DNA from: Paenibacillus pedocola
Lineage (GTDB): Bacteria; Bacillota; Bacilli; Paenibacillales; Paenibacillaceae
Reading direction: 5' to 3'
NCBI RefSeq assembly: GCF_031599675.1
Contig: NZ_CP134223.1
Coordinates: 5,934,501-5,998,500, forward strand
DNA: 64,000 bases
The notes below the pieces were generated by a model. It was not told where the DNA came from and ran no database searches. It saw nothing but the letters and a program-made list of their open reading frames with translations. Position numbers and translations under genes: made by a program. Shown one piece after another: positions 1-9,910 of this stretch; the first letter of the stretch is position 1; every line of letters begins with the position of its first letter.

Positions 1-344
1 AAGGCTATTCCGCGCATTAGACTGGAGCCGACATCCTGCAGTGCTTTACGGAGCGGTTTGCTCTCGGTCTGTTCTGCCAAAATCCGGGTTGCGTCCACAA
101 TCGAGACCCCCGCACGCATAAGGGTGGCGAACTGGCGGCAGTAGATGATGAAATGAATCGTCTTGACTGGATTCCCGATATAAAGCTCCATTTGCATGAT
201 TGAGGTCTTGCGTTCTACCAGCAAAAATACGGTCAGACCGCGCTTGCGAAGCTCTTCCATCGCCGCAGGCTTGTCCGATGCGGTCAACTTACCCTTGATC
301 TGTCTGCCCGATGAGGTCTTGACCTGATATTCAAACAATGCCAT
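1..344 (-). CDS. pilC: PilC, type IV pilus inner-membrane platform protein (N-terminal part, cut by window edge)
   Basis: Translation of the visible 114 codons gives a protein starting MALFEYQVKTSSGRQIKG, followed by a basic stretch and the start of a T2SF/GspF domain (YCRQFATLMRAGVSIVDATR). PilC is the polytopic inner-membrane platform protein that couples the PilB/PilT motors to pilin assembly. The rest of the gene lies beyond base 1. Its ATG overlaps the pilT stop by one base (TGATG), so the two are translationally coupled in a pilB-pilT-pilC order. Family assignment is strong from sequence and context. Only the first transmembrane-proximal segment can be seen, so nothing can be said about the integrity of the rest. 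Confidence 0.9.
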   Translation of the reverse strand, partial: MALFEYQVKTSSGRQIKGKLTASDKPAAMEELRKRGLTVFLLVERKTSIMQMELYIGNPVKTIHFIIYCRQFATLMRAGVSIVDATRILAEQTESKPLRKALQDVGSSLMRGIA

Positions 345-1393
345 CAGCTGCCCACCTCATTCATGTAGGCTTTGGCTGCATCCGGTTGAACCAGCCCTTG
401 GGCCAGATATTCACGGATGCTCATCTCGAGTGTATGCATGCCAAGCGCCCGGCCCGTCTGCATGACATTTTTAATCTGGTGTGTCTTCTCTGTCCGGATC
501 AGATTGGCGACAGCTGGCGTATTGACCAGAATTTCTGTTGCGCACAGGCGGCCGCGTCCTCCAGCCCGGGGGAATAGCCGCTGGCTAATGACCGCAAGCA
601 GGACTGAGGCCAGCTGCGAGCGAATCTGCCCCTGCTGATGGCCCGGAAAAGCATCGATGATCCGGTCAATCGTCTGCGGTGCATCCGTGGTGTGCAGCGT
701 AGCCAATACCAGATGCCCTGTTTCCGCTGCCGTAATGGCGGCCGATATCGTCTCCAAATCGCGCATCTCCCCGACAAGAATCACATCAGGGTCCTGCCGC
801 AGGGCAGCACGCAGCCCGCTTGAGAAGCTGTCCGTATCACTGCCAACTTCCCGCTGGTCGACCAGACATGTACCGTGCCCGTGCAGGAACTCGATCGGAT
901 CTTCAAGCGTAACGATATGCTTGCTCTCCGATTGATTAATGGAGTGGATCATGGCTGCCAGTGTGGAAGATTTACCGCTACCCGTCGGGCCTGTCACCAG
1001 GATCAAGCCCTGGGGCTTCCTGGCCAGAGATGCCAGCAGCGGCGGCATGCTGAGCTGTTGTAATGAAGGAATGTCTGCCGGTATGGACCGTGCAGCGATG
1101 CTGATGCCGCTGCGCTGGCGGAAGACGTTCACCCGGTACCTGACTCCATTCTCCAGCGGAAAGGAAAAATCAGCCTCCCCTGCAGCGGCAAGGGTCTTAC
1201 TGTGACGTTCGCCCATCAGCAATTCGGCCATCGCGGCCGATTCCTCAGGGTTGACGGCCTCTCCTTCAATCCGGTGAAGCGCTCCGTCAATCCTCATGAC
1301 CGGCGGAGAACCTACGGAAATATGCAAATCGGAAGCTTTGGAGGAATAGGCCATATGGAGCAGCTCTATTATGTCTCTTGTGAATGTCGTCAT
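344..1393 (-). CDS. pilT: PilT, twitching-motility retraction ATPase
   Basis: 349 residues, the usual PilT length. It is a hexameric cytoplasmic ATPase that powers pilus depolymerisation. Visible motifs are an N-terminal PAS-like half (1-110), Walker A GPTGSGKSS at about 135-143, Asp box VTLEDPIEF at about 161-169, Walker B ILVGEMRD at about 205-212, His box with ATLHTTDA at about 231-238, and the PilT-type region DRIIDAFPGHQQGQIRSQLA. These distinguish it from PilB, which carries a tetracysteine motif that PilT lacks. The start has a good ribosome site (GGGAGGAAGAAGCCG before ATG). It sits 46 bp after pilB and overlaps pilC by one base, so the three probably form one operon. Confidence 0.95.
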   Translation of the reverse strand: MTTFTRDIIELLHMAYSSKASDLHISVGSPPVMRIDGALHRIEGEAVNPEESAAMAELLMGERHSKTLAAAGEADFSFPLENGVRYRVNVFRQRSGISIAARSIPADIPSLQQLSMPPLLASLARKPQGLILVTGPTGSGKSSTLAAMIHSINQSESKHIVTLEDPIEFLHGHGTCLVDQREVGSDTDSFSSGLRAALRQDPDVILVGEMRDLETISAAITAAETGHLVLATLHTTDAPQTIDRIIDAFPGHQQGQIRSQLASVLLAVISQRLFPRAGGRGRLCATEILVNTPAVANLIRTEKTHQIKNVMQTGRALGMHTLEMSIREYLAQGLVQPDAAKAYMNEVGS

Positions 1394-1439
1394 CGGCTTC
1401 TTCCTCCCTCGAAATCAGTCCATCTTCTTAATGGTTTTG

Positions 1440-3104
1440 TTAGTGTGACACCGTCTCGCGCAGAACCTCCTGAAGGGTAGTCATGCCTTGCGTAACCTTA
1501 AGGAATCCGTCCTCCATCAGTTGTACCAGCCCGCTTGTCCGGGCAGCGGATTTCATTTCTTCGACTGTTGCCATATTCGTGATCAGTTCCCGCAGATGAT
1601 CATTAATCGTCAGTACCTCATGAATGGCAATACGTCCGCGGTAGCCCGTGGTATTGCAGCTGCCGCAGCCGCGGCCGCGATGCAGTCGTTCAGTCGGCAG
1701 ACCGTGCTTACGGAGGACAATCGCTTCCTGTTCCGAGGGTTTGTATGTTTCTTTGCAGTCGCTGCAGATCTTGCGGACCAGACGCTGGGCGACTACGCCA
1801 ATTAGTGAAGAAGCGATAAGATAAGGTTCAATTCCCATATCCCGAAGTCTTGAAATTGTACTGACTGCATCATTGGTATGCAGCGTTGACAGCACTAAGT
1901 GCCCGGTAAGTGAAGCTCTCACTGCAATCTCGGCGGTTTCTGTATCCCGGATTTCCCCTACCATCACGATATTCGGGTCCTGACGCAGGATGGAACGGAG
2001 TCCCGCTGCAAAAGTCAGTCCCACCGCAGGATTCACATGAACCTGATTGACCCCTTCGAGCTGATATTCCACCGGATCTTCGACCGTGATAATATTGGAA
2101 CTCTCCACGTTAAGCTGGTTCAGTGCAGAATACAGTGTAGTGGTCTTCCCGCTTCCGGTTGGCCCTGTAATCAGCAGAATGCCGTAAGGTTTGGCGATCA
2201 TGTCCCTGAACGCAGCATAATTAGGCTCGCTGAAACCGAGGCTGTCCACCGATTTGATACCTGTGCTTAGGTCGAGCAGCCGGAGTACAATTTTCTCCCC
2301 GTGCATCGTGGGCAGAGAGGACACGCGGATGTCGACCATCTTGTAGTCGAATTGCATCTTAATCCGGCCGTCCTGAGGAAGCCGCCGCTCGGCAATGTTG
2401 AGCTTGGCCATAATCTTCAACCTGGCTGTAATAAAGCCTTGCATTTGTTTAGGAATGACACGCTCCGTCCGCAACGTTCCGTCGATCCGGTAACGGATCG
2501 TAAGATTATTCTCGCCCGGATCGACATGAATATCGGATGCCCGCAGCGCAACAGCCTGCTGAATCATCTGATTAACGAGCCGGACAATCGGCGAGTCCTC
2601 GTCCGTAATCTCCGTCTCTTCAATCTCTTCCTGGGTAGGAAGTTCTACCATCATCTGGCTCATTGAATCGCGCATGCCGTAATGCCGGGCTATCGCCCGC
2701 TGGAGTTCGTCCCGGGTAGAAATAGCCGGTTCAATCTTGAACCCGGTGCTCATCCGCAGATCCTCAATGGCAAAATAGTCCAGCGGATCGGCCATGGCAA
2801 CCATCAGCTTCCCGCCCTCTTTCATAAATGGCAGTACCTGATAGCGCTTGGCCATACTCTCCGGAATAATCTGCGTGATTGCCGGATCAATCTGATATTT
2901 AAACAAGCTGACATGCGGAATGCCCAGCTGGAATTCCAATACTTCGATTAACTGCTGTTCGGTGATATAGCCCTGCGAGATTAAGAGGTCTCCGAGCTTG
3001 CGTTTGGTCTTGCGCTGTTCACCCAGAGCCTCATGCAGCTGTTCCTGCGAGATAATACCGTTCTCTACCAGCAGGTCCCCGAGTCGCTTTTTTATGATTG
3101 CCAA
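1440..3104 (-). CDS. pilB: PilB/GspE-type pilus extension ATPase
   Basis: 554 residues. The N-terminal 1-150 form two MshEN-like segments with the repeated motif LGDLL...G.I...QL. In the family these can bind c-di-GMP, though that was not tested here. The core ATPase has Walker A GPTGSGKTT at about 314-322, an Asp box (TVEDPVEYQ), Walker B (MVGEIRD) and a His box (STLHTNDA). A zinc-type tetracysteine motif follows (CSDC ... CGSC), characteristic of extension motors and absent from PilT. The start codon is TTG, preceded by GAGGATGAGCGTACG. It is the first gene of the pilB-pilT-pilC cluster and is divergent from the giant surface-protein gene across 352 bp. Confidence 0.94.
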   Translation of the reverse strand: MAIIKKRLGDLLVENGIISQEQLHEALGEQRKTKRKLGDLLISQGYITEQQLIEVLEFQLGIPHVSLFKYQIDPAITQIIPESMAKRYQVLPFMKEGGKLMVAMADPLDYFAIEDLRMSTGFKIEPAISTRDELQRAIARHYGMRDSMSQMMVELPTQEEIEETEITDEDSPIVRLVNQMIQQAVALRASDIHVDPGENNLTIRYRIDGTLRTERVIPKQMQGFITARLKIMAKLNIAERRLPQDGRIKMQFDYKMVDIRVSSLPTMHGEKIVLRLLDLSTGIKSVDSLGFSEPNYAAFRDMIAKPYGILLITGPTGSGKTTTLYSALNQLNVESSNIITVEDPVEYQLEGVNQVHVNPAVGLTFAAGLRSILRQDPNIVMVGEIRDTETAEIAVRASLTGHLVLSTLHTNDAVSTISRLRDMGIEPYLIASSLIGVVAQRLVRKICSDCKETYKPSEQEAIVLRKHGLPTERLHRGRGCGSCNTTGYRGRIAIHEVLTINDHLRELITNMATVEEMKSAARTSGLVQLMEDGFLKVTQGMTTLQEVLRETVSH

Positions 3105-3456
3105 CGTACGCTCATCCTCACTTCGTAGAGTTTATATTTATATATCGGATATAAGAAGAAGAGATTTAGGTTATGCACTACAATTCTGCCAAGAATAGAC
3201 CGATATCATTATGTATTCCAGTGCAATTTTAAATAATAAAAATATTGGAAATCTATGAAATTCTAGTTCCAAATACTTAAAAATTAGGGTAATTTTTCAT
3301 AGATATTTATTGCCTATACATGTAAATTGTCCTAGAATGATATATAGCATATAACTGTTTTATTTACAATTAAGATTTCCAATTTCCGACTGAATTCGAT
3401 ACAAATATTAATAATTACACCAATTTATTCAATATATTTTCAGGGGGAATCGTCAA
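3105..3456. other. AT-rich divergent intergenic region
   Basis: This gene-free 352 bp separates pilB (leftward) from the giant surface-protein gene (rightward). It is far more AT-rich than the flanking genes and should contain both promoters. I could not single out a -35/-10 pair with confidence on either strand. The only firm site is AGGGGGA about 10 bases before the ATG at 3457. No repeat element or structured RNA was recognised. Confidence 0.6.
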
Positions 3457-6400
3457 ATGAAATTGTTAAGGCGCAAAAAATGGATTCTGATTTCTGGAAT
3501 CTCGCTGTCGATTCTTATCATTGCCGCATTTATTCAAGGTTTCCTTGTATCTGTTAATGCTACCAATACTAATTACACGATTCGTATCCTGGAGATTACC
3601 GATCCGAACAGTGCCAGCCTCAAGCTTAGTGACAGCGATCCCTTCCCCTTTAGTGAGTTAGATGACCTGCAGAATGTATCCAATGTTAAAATTGATACCA
3701 TTACCATGAAGCGGTTCGTATCCCTGCGTGAGAATTGGGACGGCAAATACGATGCCATTTATATCGGTAAAGGTGATTACAGCACAACGTTGATTAACAG
3801 CAACGGAAACAGCAGTACAACGGTTAGGCAAGAAGCCCATAAAACCTTAAGCATTGAGAATGATATTACCCTCCTTAAAGCGAAGGAAATAACCGACTAT
3901 TACATTAATAAGGGCCTCTATGTATTTTTGCGGGAGGAGACATTCACCGCCCAAGCTACAGCTGCGGCCAAACAGGGGAATTTATTCGCTACCTTTAATC
4001 CTTACCGCACCACTGCTAAATCAAATATTGTTTTTCTTAACAACAAGGCAGCTCTGGACAATTTCACAGCAAAAATCAAAGATGCCTCTTCTCCCTATCT
4101 GACCGGCCTGACCCAGCGTCCGAGACTTGCGATAACCAACAAGGCAGATATTATCAGCTACCGTAATACGCCAAGCCATGCCTACGTTTCAGGCGATACA
4201 CTAAGCTTCGATGTTAAGTTAGACAATATTATCAACTTAACTCAGCGTCCCGTCCGGGTCCGCTTATTTATGAACGTAGACTCTTCACTGCCCATGAAGG
4301 AGAACAATGTCGTTGCTACTGAAATTATGAGTTCCTCGTCGGGAACAATCAGCTACAAGCTTCCGCAGACCTATTCAGGTCCTTTGTACTGGAAAATGGA
4401 AATTACCGATACCCTGAGCGATTTGAAAGATTTCGACTCCGGCGTCATACTCTACAAAGGCATCAAGCCAGTAATTAAGGTGCTGCAGGTAATGCCAGCT
4501 GGCTTGACAGACAGTAATTTGAAAAGCACTGTATACAAAAACATGGACTCCTCCTATTTGACCGGCACGAACAGCAAGGATTTCGAAATCCAGATCACAC
4601 CAATAGATATGAGAGCCTTCAACACATATATTGCCAACCATATCAGCGCAACCGATCCTACCTCCGGATTAAACGGAGTCTACGATATGATCGTATTCGG
4701 CTTCCAGGACATGTACGACCGTGTCAGCACACCAATGCTATCCAAAGCTGCTGCAGATGCGGTAAAGGCCTTTGCCGAACAAACGAAGCAAAGTCTGATG
4801 CTCACTCATGACACCATTTTCCGTGAAGTCGATGCGAATCCGGCTACACCGGCATTGGACCCCTATCTGGAAAGCACCACGAGCGGAGTCCAGAACCTGA
4901 ACTATTGGAGTTCATATTTCCATGACATGGTTGGCCAGGCACAGCCGCGGACCTATCTGGGCGGTAGTGCAGTCAATCCTTCTACGAAGGTAGTGTCGGT
5001 AAACGAAGGTCTTTTGACGCAGTATCCCTTCGATCTCGACAAAATTGACCTGACTTCAAGTACGGGACGCTACACGGTTGCCACTACCCATGACCAGTTC
5101 TTCCCGCTGAACCTGGAGCGGGCTGATGTCATTCCTTGGTACAACATTTCCGGATCCGGCCGGGATACCGATGACAGCTATAACCACTTCTACACGTACT
5201 CTGTCGGCAACATTACTTTTTCCGGCACAGGCCATACCAACAAAAACTTCCCCCAGTGGGAACAGATGCTGTTCGTCAATACAATGTACCGTGCGTTTAC
5301 CGGAGCTAACCACGCTCCTGAGATTACAGTTGCTATGCCCGTGGATAAGAGTATCAAGCCTTCGTACCAGGACAAACTCGTTGTTAGTTATACAGTCAAT
5401 GATTGGGATCTTAAGGATAAAGATCTCCTCACTGGCATTAAGTTTAAGGTTAATAACGAATACTTGTCTGATTATGAAATGGCCGAGAAGACAGTGCAGT
5501 CCGGGGAGACCATAACACAAACCTTTAACAACCCGCTTCCCGAAGGAGGCGCCCTTCAGATTGAAATTACGGCTAAGGACAGCCAAGGAGCCCTCTCTAC
5601 CAGAACGGTGAACGTAACCGTAGAAAAGGTAGGTTCGAATCTAACTCTTAGCCGGACTGTGTCTTCGAGTGCAGTGGAACGAGGAGATACTGCTAACCCT
5701 CTTATCCTTACTTATACCGTTACACCGAACTCGATCCCTGCTTATACCGTTCAGAATGGAGAACAGACGATTAGTAATCTGACAATTTCAAATATCGAGT
5801 ATTCGGAGCGATTCCCGGCAAATCTTGAATTTATGGATCCTCTGCCAGCCGGGACTTCCAAGAGCGGCAATCTTACATCCGGGTATACACTGACGAGAAG
5901 CCTTGGTGAAATTAAGTATCATTTGTCTGCGGATGGTAAAACTTTCGAGCCAGACACCGGTCAAACCATTAATTTCAGCCTTAACGCTGTCGCAGGTGAG
6001 AAGAAATCCTATTTGCTGGAGAATGCAAAATTGAGTTTTGAAGAGATACATGCTACTTCAGAGATTTACAGATCAGTAAATAGTATTAGCAGTGAATTTA
6101 ATGCGTTCTTGTTTGGCGACATCAAGCTGAAGAGTACCAGTACAGACGGGAATCTGGCAGCAGCCGGAAATGCGGAGTTTACCAGCTATAGTCTTAACGG
6201 GCACGGTACCCGAACCCTGGTAGTCGGAGGAAACTTTATATTCAATGGCGGAAATGGCGCCAAAATTCATGGCAACGTCGTTTATGGGGGAACGTCGACA
6301 GTTACTGTGAATAATTCTGTTGAAGGTTCGGTAACCAAAGGAACTCCTATCGATTTCACAGAAACCCAGCGGCTTATGCTGCTAGAGTCCAGCAGTCTTG

Positions 6401-7995
6401 ATTCACTGGCCGCTAAGGTTGTTGATGACCAATCTCTAGACTTCACCGGCACGGATAGTAACCGGAATGTTTTTGATGTTACTACGGATACTCTGAAAAA
6501 TGTCAAGATAGAGGCTCCGGAAAGCTCGACGGTTATTATCAATGTACATGGAGAATCCGTTTCAATGCACGGCGGCTTTACCTTAAAAAATGTCAAAAGC
6601 AATCATGTGCTTCTAAACTTCCCTGAAGCGAAGTCACTTACTATTGGCGGGATAAGAGTAGATGCTACAATTCTTGCACCTTTAGCCAGCGTACAGTTCG
6701 ACAACGGTCAAATATCCGGTACTCTTATTGCTAAAAAGCTTTACACCGATAACGGCGGATCTTTAAGACTGGATGTATTCACCGGAACGCTTCCAGAGGT
6801 CGTAAATGATACTCACCCCGACCGGCCAAAGCAGACAATCTACTTTAACCCGGCAAGTTTTGAAGCTATCGTAAAAGTAACCTCTCTCTCCCTTCAAGGA
6901 GCACGGATCAATATGAACACCGAGCTCGGGATGAAATCTATGGTTACTGTCCTGCCGGACGATGCGAGCAATAAGGAAGTCTCCTGGGTTTCTCTGAACC
7001 CGGATATTGCTACAGTTACCGATGAAGGTGTAGTTAGAGGCATTAAGGCGGGAACTGCTTCGATTCAAATTACGGCGAGAGACAGCAGTGGAGTTACAAC
7101 TTCGGCAATAGTAGAAGTCGTTTCTCCCGATCTGAATATTTTAGGGCCAACCAAGGCTTATGTAGGTGATCATCCAGCATTTGAGGCGCTGTATGATACG
7201 GCTGACACAATTGAGGGTTACGAATGGTCAATTAAACGGGACAGTAATTCGGCAGGAGCTACTCTCAGTATACCTTCGGGTTCGCTTAACGAACATGTTA
7301 CTATGACGGCTACCCGGTCCGGTCAGGCTACACTCGTGGCGACTGTAAAGACTAACAAGTTTAAAGATGGAGCTGCCAGCAAAGAACTAACAGTAACCTT
7401 CACCAATCCGGTAAGCCAGATCACCATCGACGGAGTATCCCAGGTAAATGTCGGGCAGAAAATCCCGTTACAGGTAAGAGTGGTTCTACCGGATAATGCT
7501 GATCCCGCTGTTTATACCTGGAGCCTGGAAGGCGCCGGTGGCACCTACGCACAAATTATTCCTGGCAGCACCACCAGCAGCATAGAGTTAAAAGGACTGC
7601 AGATTACCGAGAAGGACAAACCTGTTATTGTGAAGGTCACTACACCGGGCCCTGTTCCGGGACAGCCTGTCACAGCAACTGCTCTAATTACTGTGGGGGC
7701 AAGATTAACCAATTTAAGTCTGCCTCCAACGATCGACATTGGAGTGGGGAGCGAGAATTCTCATGACCTGTTTAACATCAGGGATCTCACCTTATTCCCT
7801 GTAAGCATGACGCTGGCCGATATCGTAGGCAAGCTGGAGTGGACCAGCAGCAATCCTGCTGTAGTTAGTGTAACAGGGAACGGCGTAATTACCGGTATCA
7901 TTAAAGGTTCGGCAACGGTCACTGCCACCTATAAGGATAATCCTGCAATTAAAGCTTCGGTTCAGGTCAATGTGATTAATGAGGACCGCTACTAA
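3457..7995 (+). CDS. Giant secreted/surface protein: DUF5057-like region, choice-of-anchor-A-like domain, Ig-like repeats
   Basis: 1512 residues. The N terminus is basic (KLLRRKK) with one hydrophobic segment at about 9-30, which reads as a signal peptide or membrane anchor. Residues 30-650 resemble the DUF5057 family known from Paenibacillus, whose function is unknown. Residues about 880-1110 resemble a choice-of-anchor-A domain: the GGNFIFNGGNGAKIHGNVV and VDATILAPLASVQ motifs recall surface proteins with that fold. Two Big_2-type Ig modules follow, near 1170-1210 (NPDIATVTDEGVVRGIKAGT) and near 1455-1495 (SSNPAVVSVTGNGVITGI). There is no LPXTG or SLH anchor. It is divergent from pilBTC and convergent with prepilin genes, so a pilus-linked adhesin or scaffold is possible, but that is inference from context. 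The ribosome site AGGGGGA supports this start. Confidence 0.75.
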   Translation: MKLLRRKKWILISGISLSILIIAAFIQGFLVSVNATNTNYTIRILEITDPNSASLKLSDSDPFPFSELDDLQNVSNVKIDTITMKRFVSLRENWDGKYDAIYIGKGDYSTTLINSNGNSSTTVRQEAHKTLSIENDITLLKAKEITDYYINKGLYVFLREETFTAQATAAAKQGNLFATFNPYRTTAKSNIVFLNNKAALDNFTAKIKDASSPYLTGLTQRPRLAITNKADIISYRNTPSHAYVSGDTLSFDVKLDNIINLTQRPVRVRLFMNVDSSLPMKENNVVATEIMSSSSGTISYKLPQTYSGPLYWKMEITDTLSDLKDFDSGVILYKGIKPVIKVLQVMPAGLTDSNLKSTVYKNMDSSYLTGTNSKDFEIQITPIDMRAFNTYIANHISATDPTSGLNGVYDMIVFGFQDMYDRVSTPMLSKAAADAVKAFAEQTKQSLMLTHDTIFREVDANPATPALDPYLESTTSGVQNLNYWSSYFHDMVGQAQPRTYLGGSAVNPSTKVVSVNEGLLTQYPFDLDKIDLTSSTGRYTVATTHDQFFPLNLERADVIPWYNISGSGRDTDDSYNHFYTYSVGNITFSGTGHTNKNFPQWEQMLFVNTMYRAFTGANHAPEITVAMPVDKSIKPSYQDKLVVSYTVNDWDLKDKDLLTGIKFKVNNEYLSDYEMAEKTVQSGETITQTFNNPLPEGGALQIEITAKDSQGALSTRTVNVTVEKVGSNLTLSRTVSSSAVERGDTANPLILTYTVTPNSIPAYTVQNGEQTISNLTISNIEYSERFPANLEFMDPLPAGTSKSGNLTSGYTLTRSLGEIKYHLSADGKTFEPDTGQTINFSLNAVAGEKKSYLLENAKLSFEEIHATSEIYRSVNSISSEFNAFLFGDIKLKSTSTDGNLAAAGNAEFTSYSLNGHGTRTLVVGGNFIFNGGNGAKIHGNVVYGGTSTVTVNNSVEGSVTKGTPIDFTETQRLMLLESSSLDSLAAKVVDDQSLDFTGTDSNRNVFDVTTDTLKNVKIEAPESSTVIINVHGESVSMHGGFTLKNVKSNHVLLNFPEAKSLTIGGIRVDATILAPLASVQFDNGQISGTLIAKKLYTDNGGSLRLDVFTGTLPEVVNDTHPDRPKQTIYFNPASFEAIVKVTSLSLQGARINMNTELGMKSMVTVLPDDASNKEVSWVSLNPDIATVTDEGVVRGIKAGTASIQITARDSSGVTTSAIVEVVSPDLNILGPTKAYVGDHPAFEALYDTADTIEGYEWSIKRDSNSAGATLSIPSGSLNEHVTMTATRSGQATLVATVKTNKFKDGAASKELTVTFTNPVSQITIDGVSQVNVGQKIPLQVRVVLPDNADPAVYTWSLEGAGGTYAQIIPGSTTSSIELKGLQITEKDKPVIVKVTTPGPVPGQPVTATALITVGARLTNLSLPPTIDIGVGSENSHDLFNIRDLTLFPVSMTLADIVGKLEWTSSNPAVVSVTGNGVITGIIKGSATVTATYKDNPAIKASVQVNVINEDRY

Positions 7996-8045
7996 AACCG
8001 TTGTAAAGCTAAAATAATGTCTCTTTCCCCTCAGGATGGTAATCA

Positions 8046-8101
8046 AAAAGAACCCCCGGGCAATACCAGCGTGACTTCACTGGTACCCCGAGGGTTCTTT
8101 T
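8046..8101. terminator. Bidirectional Rho-independent terminator
   Basis: A perfect 10-bp inverted repeat (AAAAGAACCC / GGGTTCTTTT) encloses a second, inner palindrome (TACCAG / CTGGTA). An A-run lies on one side and a T-run on the other, so it can stop transcription from both the giant surface-protein gene and the converging PilX-like gene. Confidence 0.88.
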
Positions 8102-8117
8102 GGTTTGATGATCTTTT

Positions 8118-9896
8118 CTAATCCAGCTTCACGCCTTCAACTCGGATATTGACTGTATTAACACGGGGTAGCCCTGCCTGCTGGTCGTTAAAAATCTGAT
8201 CATTGTAGGTAGCTTTGAAGCGGGTCAAGCTGTTATTAGCGGTAATCGTGATATCTCCAGTACCTTCTGACGCACTGCCTCGCACAGCATTGATCGTCAG
8301 ATCTCCTTTGGCGAAGAATCCGCCGCTTAGCGAAAAGATTGAACCTACACCGTACAGCTTCGCGTCGGAATCCGTATAGAAAAACGCATCCAGCGGGGCA
8401 GGTTCATTATTGGTGAAGGCTGCCAGCCGGTTAATCAGAATTCTGCCTTGGGATATGAGCACCAGCTCTTTGTTATTCAATCCTTTGATCGAGGCGTCTT
8501 CGACAATGGTCGTGTAATCCTCTGCCGAGTCTAGCGAAGAAGCCCGGAGGGCAAAGATCGTCGAGTCGAAATCCACCTTCCCGCGGATTTCCACTTTTCC
8601 TGTAACAAGAATATTTGCCCGCACTTGAATCGGCGTAGCATTCCCATAGTTATTGATAATTAAATCTCCGTCAATGATATACCAGTTGCGGGGTGAGGTT
8701 GAGTTTTTAGCGCTTTGTGTATAATTAATTCCACTTAGCTCGGTACCATCCAACGTCAAATTGCCTTTATAGATTACGGATTTGCTCGGCTGAGTCAACT
8801 GCTGCACTGCAGTATTGTAATCCGTCAGATTCTTCTTGCCTTGTTCCGAAGTGTCTGTTGGGTCAGGCTTGGAAGGAAGCACCGGATGATCAAATATAGA
8901 TTGATAATTAGTGCCCAGATAATTAACCAGATTGCCGGATGCCAGGTTCTCAGAAATCTTCTTTCTATCCGCTCCGGCCCCTACCGCCTCAGCAATTTTA
9001 TCGATAAAGGAGTACTCCACATTCACCTCAACGAAGCTGCGGTGACTCTTAATTTTCACGTCCTGCTGGGGGATTTTGCCGGTCATCGAGGTGGAGGAAG
9101 TAAGTTTATCGGCAGTAACCGGTTGTTTGCCCTGTTCCTGATAGACAAGCTTATTCAGTGATTGAATATGGGCTTCGCCCGAGAGCTCAAAGGGTTTAGA
9201 TACAAAGGAGTGGTCTCTAGTTTTATATTTATATAGAGCGGTGTCACTAATGGTCAGTGTATTGCCGGCATATATATTGCCCTGAATATAAGGCGAACCG
9301 TTAATAGTTAAATTATTCTCTGAACCCAGGGTATACTTTAAAAAATCCGGAAAAGTATCGATTACCACCGTCTGCGAAAGCGTCCGGGTTACACCGTTTA
9401 CATCCGCCTCAGCAGTCAGAGTCAGTCTGTAACTGACCGATTGCCCTGCCTGGGCGGGTCCGCTTTTTACAGAATTGACCTTAACAATTTTGCCTACTGC
9501 AGTTACACCCTCTGTCTGAAGCAGGTCGGTACTAACCAGCAGTCCATTCGATCCGCCTGCCTGTAAACTCTGCAGAAAACTCGCAATCTTGTCATCCAGC
9601 TCATTTTGGCTTAGGTCCACACTCTTACCAACCTCTTTATTAAGGCTTGCAGTAATATAGGCTATCGCTTCATCGAGGGTCTTCTCCGCCAGGTGCAGGC
9701 TCTGAACATCGTTCTTCCGTGTCTCCGTTCGCTGTGCCCCCCCGACTGCTGCGCTAAGCACACTAAGCCCAAGGATGGTAAGCAGCAAAACAATAAACAT
9801 CACCAGCACCAGAGCGGATCCCTGCTCTTCCCTGAAGCGCCGCGCTGCTGCTCCTGGTCTTATATTAATGATATGACGCTGTGACGGTTCAGACAT
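8118..9896 (-). CDS. PilX N-terminal-domain pilus assembly/minor pilin-like protein
   Basis: 592 residues. After a basic leader, EEQGSALVLVMFIVLLLTIL (about 23-42) matches the PilX_N type of pilin-like N-terminal helix, whose EQG/SALV junction resembles a prepilin peptidase site. The long C-terminal part is rich in beta-strand-like repeats (NLTINGSPYIQGNIYAGNTL, then VELRGKVDF-type stretches). Such proteins are thought to sit at the pilus tip or help start assembly. It is much longer than a typical minor pilin of about 150-200 residues, so it may carry an adhesive head. It lies 14 bp after the PulJ-like prepilin gene, and AGGAGGTGGCTGGCAG precedes the ATG. It probably forms an operon with the two prepilins upstream. 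Confidence 0.78.
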   Translation of the reverse strand: MSEPSQRHIINIRPGAAARRFREEQGSALVLVMFIVLLLTILGLSVLSAAVGGAQRTETRKNDVQSLHLAEKTLDEAIAYITASLNKEVGKSVDLSQNELDDKIASFLQSLQAGGSNGLLVSTDLLQTEGVTAVGKIVKVNSVKSGPAQAGQSVSYRLTLTAEADVNGVTRTLSQTVVIDTFPDFLKYTLGSENNLTINGSPYIQGNIYAGNTLTISDTALYKYKTRDHSFVSKPFELSGEAHIQSLNKLVYQEQGKQPVTADKLTSSTSMTGKIPQQDVKIKSHRSFVEVNVEYSFIDKIAEAVGAGADRKKISENLASGNLVNYLGTNYQSIFDHPVLPSKPDPTDTSEQGKKNLTDYNTAVQQLTQPSKSVIYKGNLTLDGTELSGINYTQSAKNSTSPRNWYIIDGDLIINNYGNATPIQVRANILVTGKVEIRGKVDFDSTIFALRASSLDSAEDYTTIVEDASIKGLNNKELVLISQGRILINRLAAFTNNEPAPLDAFFYTDSDAKLYGVGSIFSLSGGFFAKGDLTINAVRGSASEGTGDITITANNSLTRFKATYNDQIFNDQQAGLPRVNTVNIRVEGVKLD

Positions 9897-9910
9897 CTGC
9901 CAGCCACCTC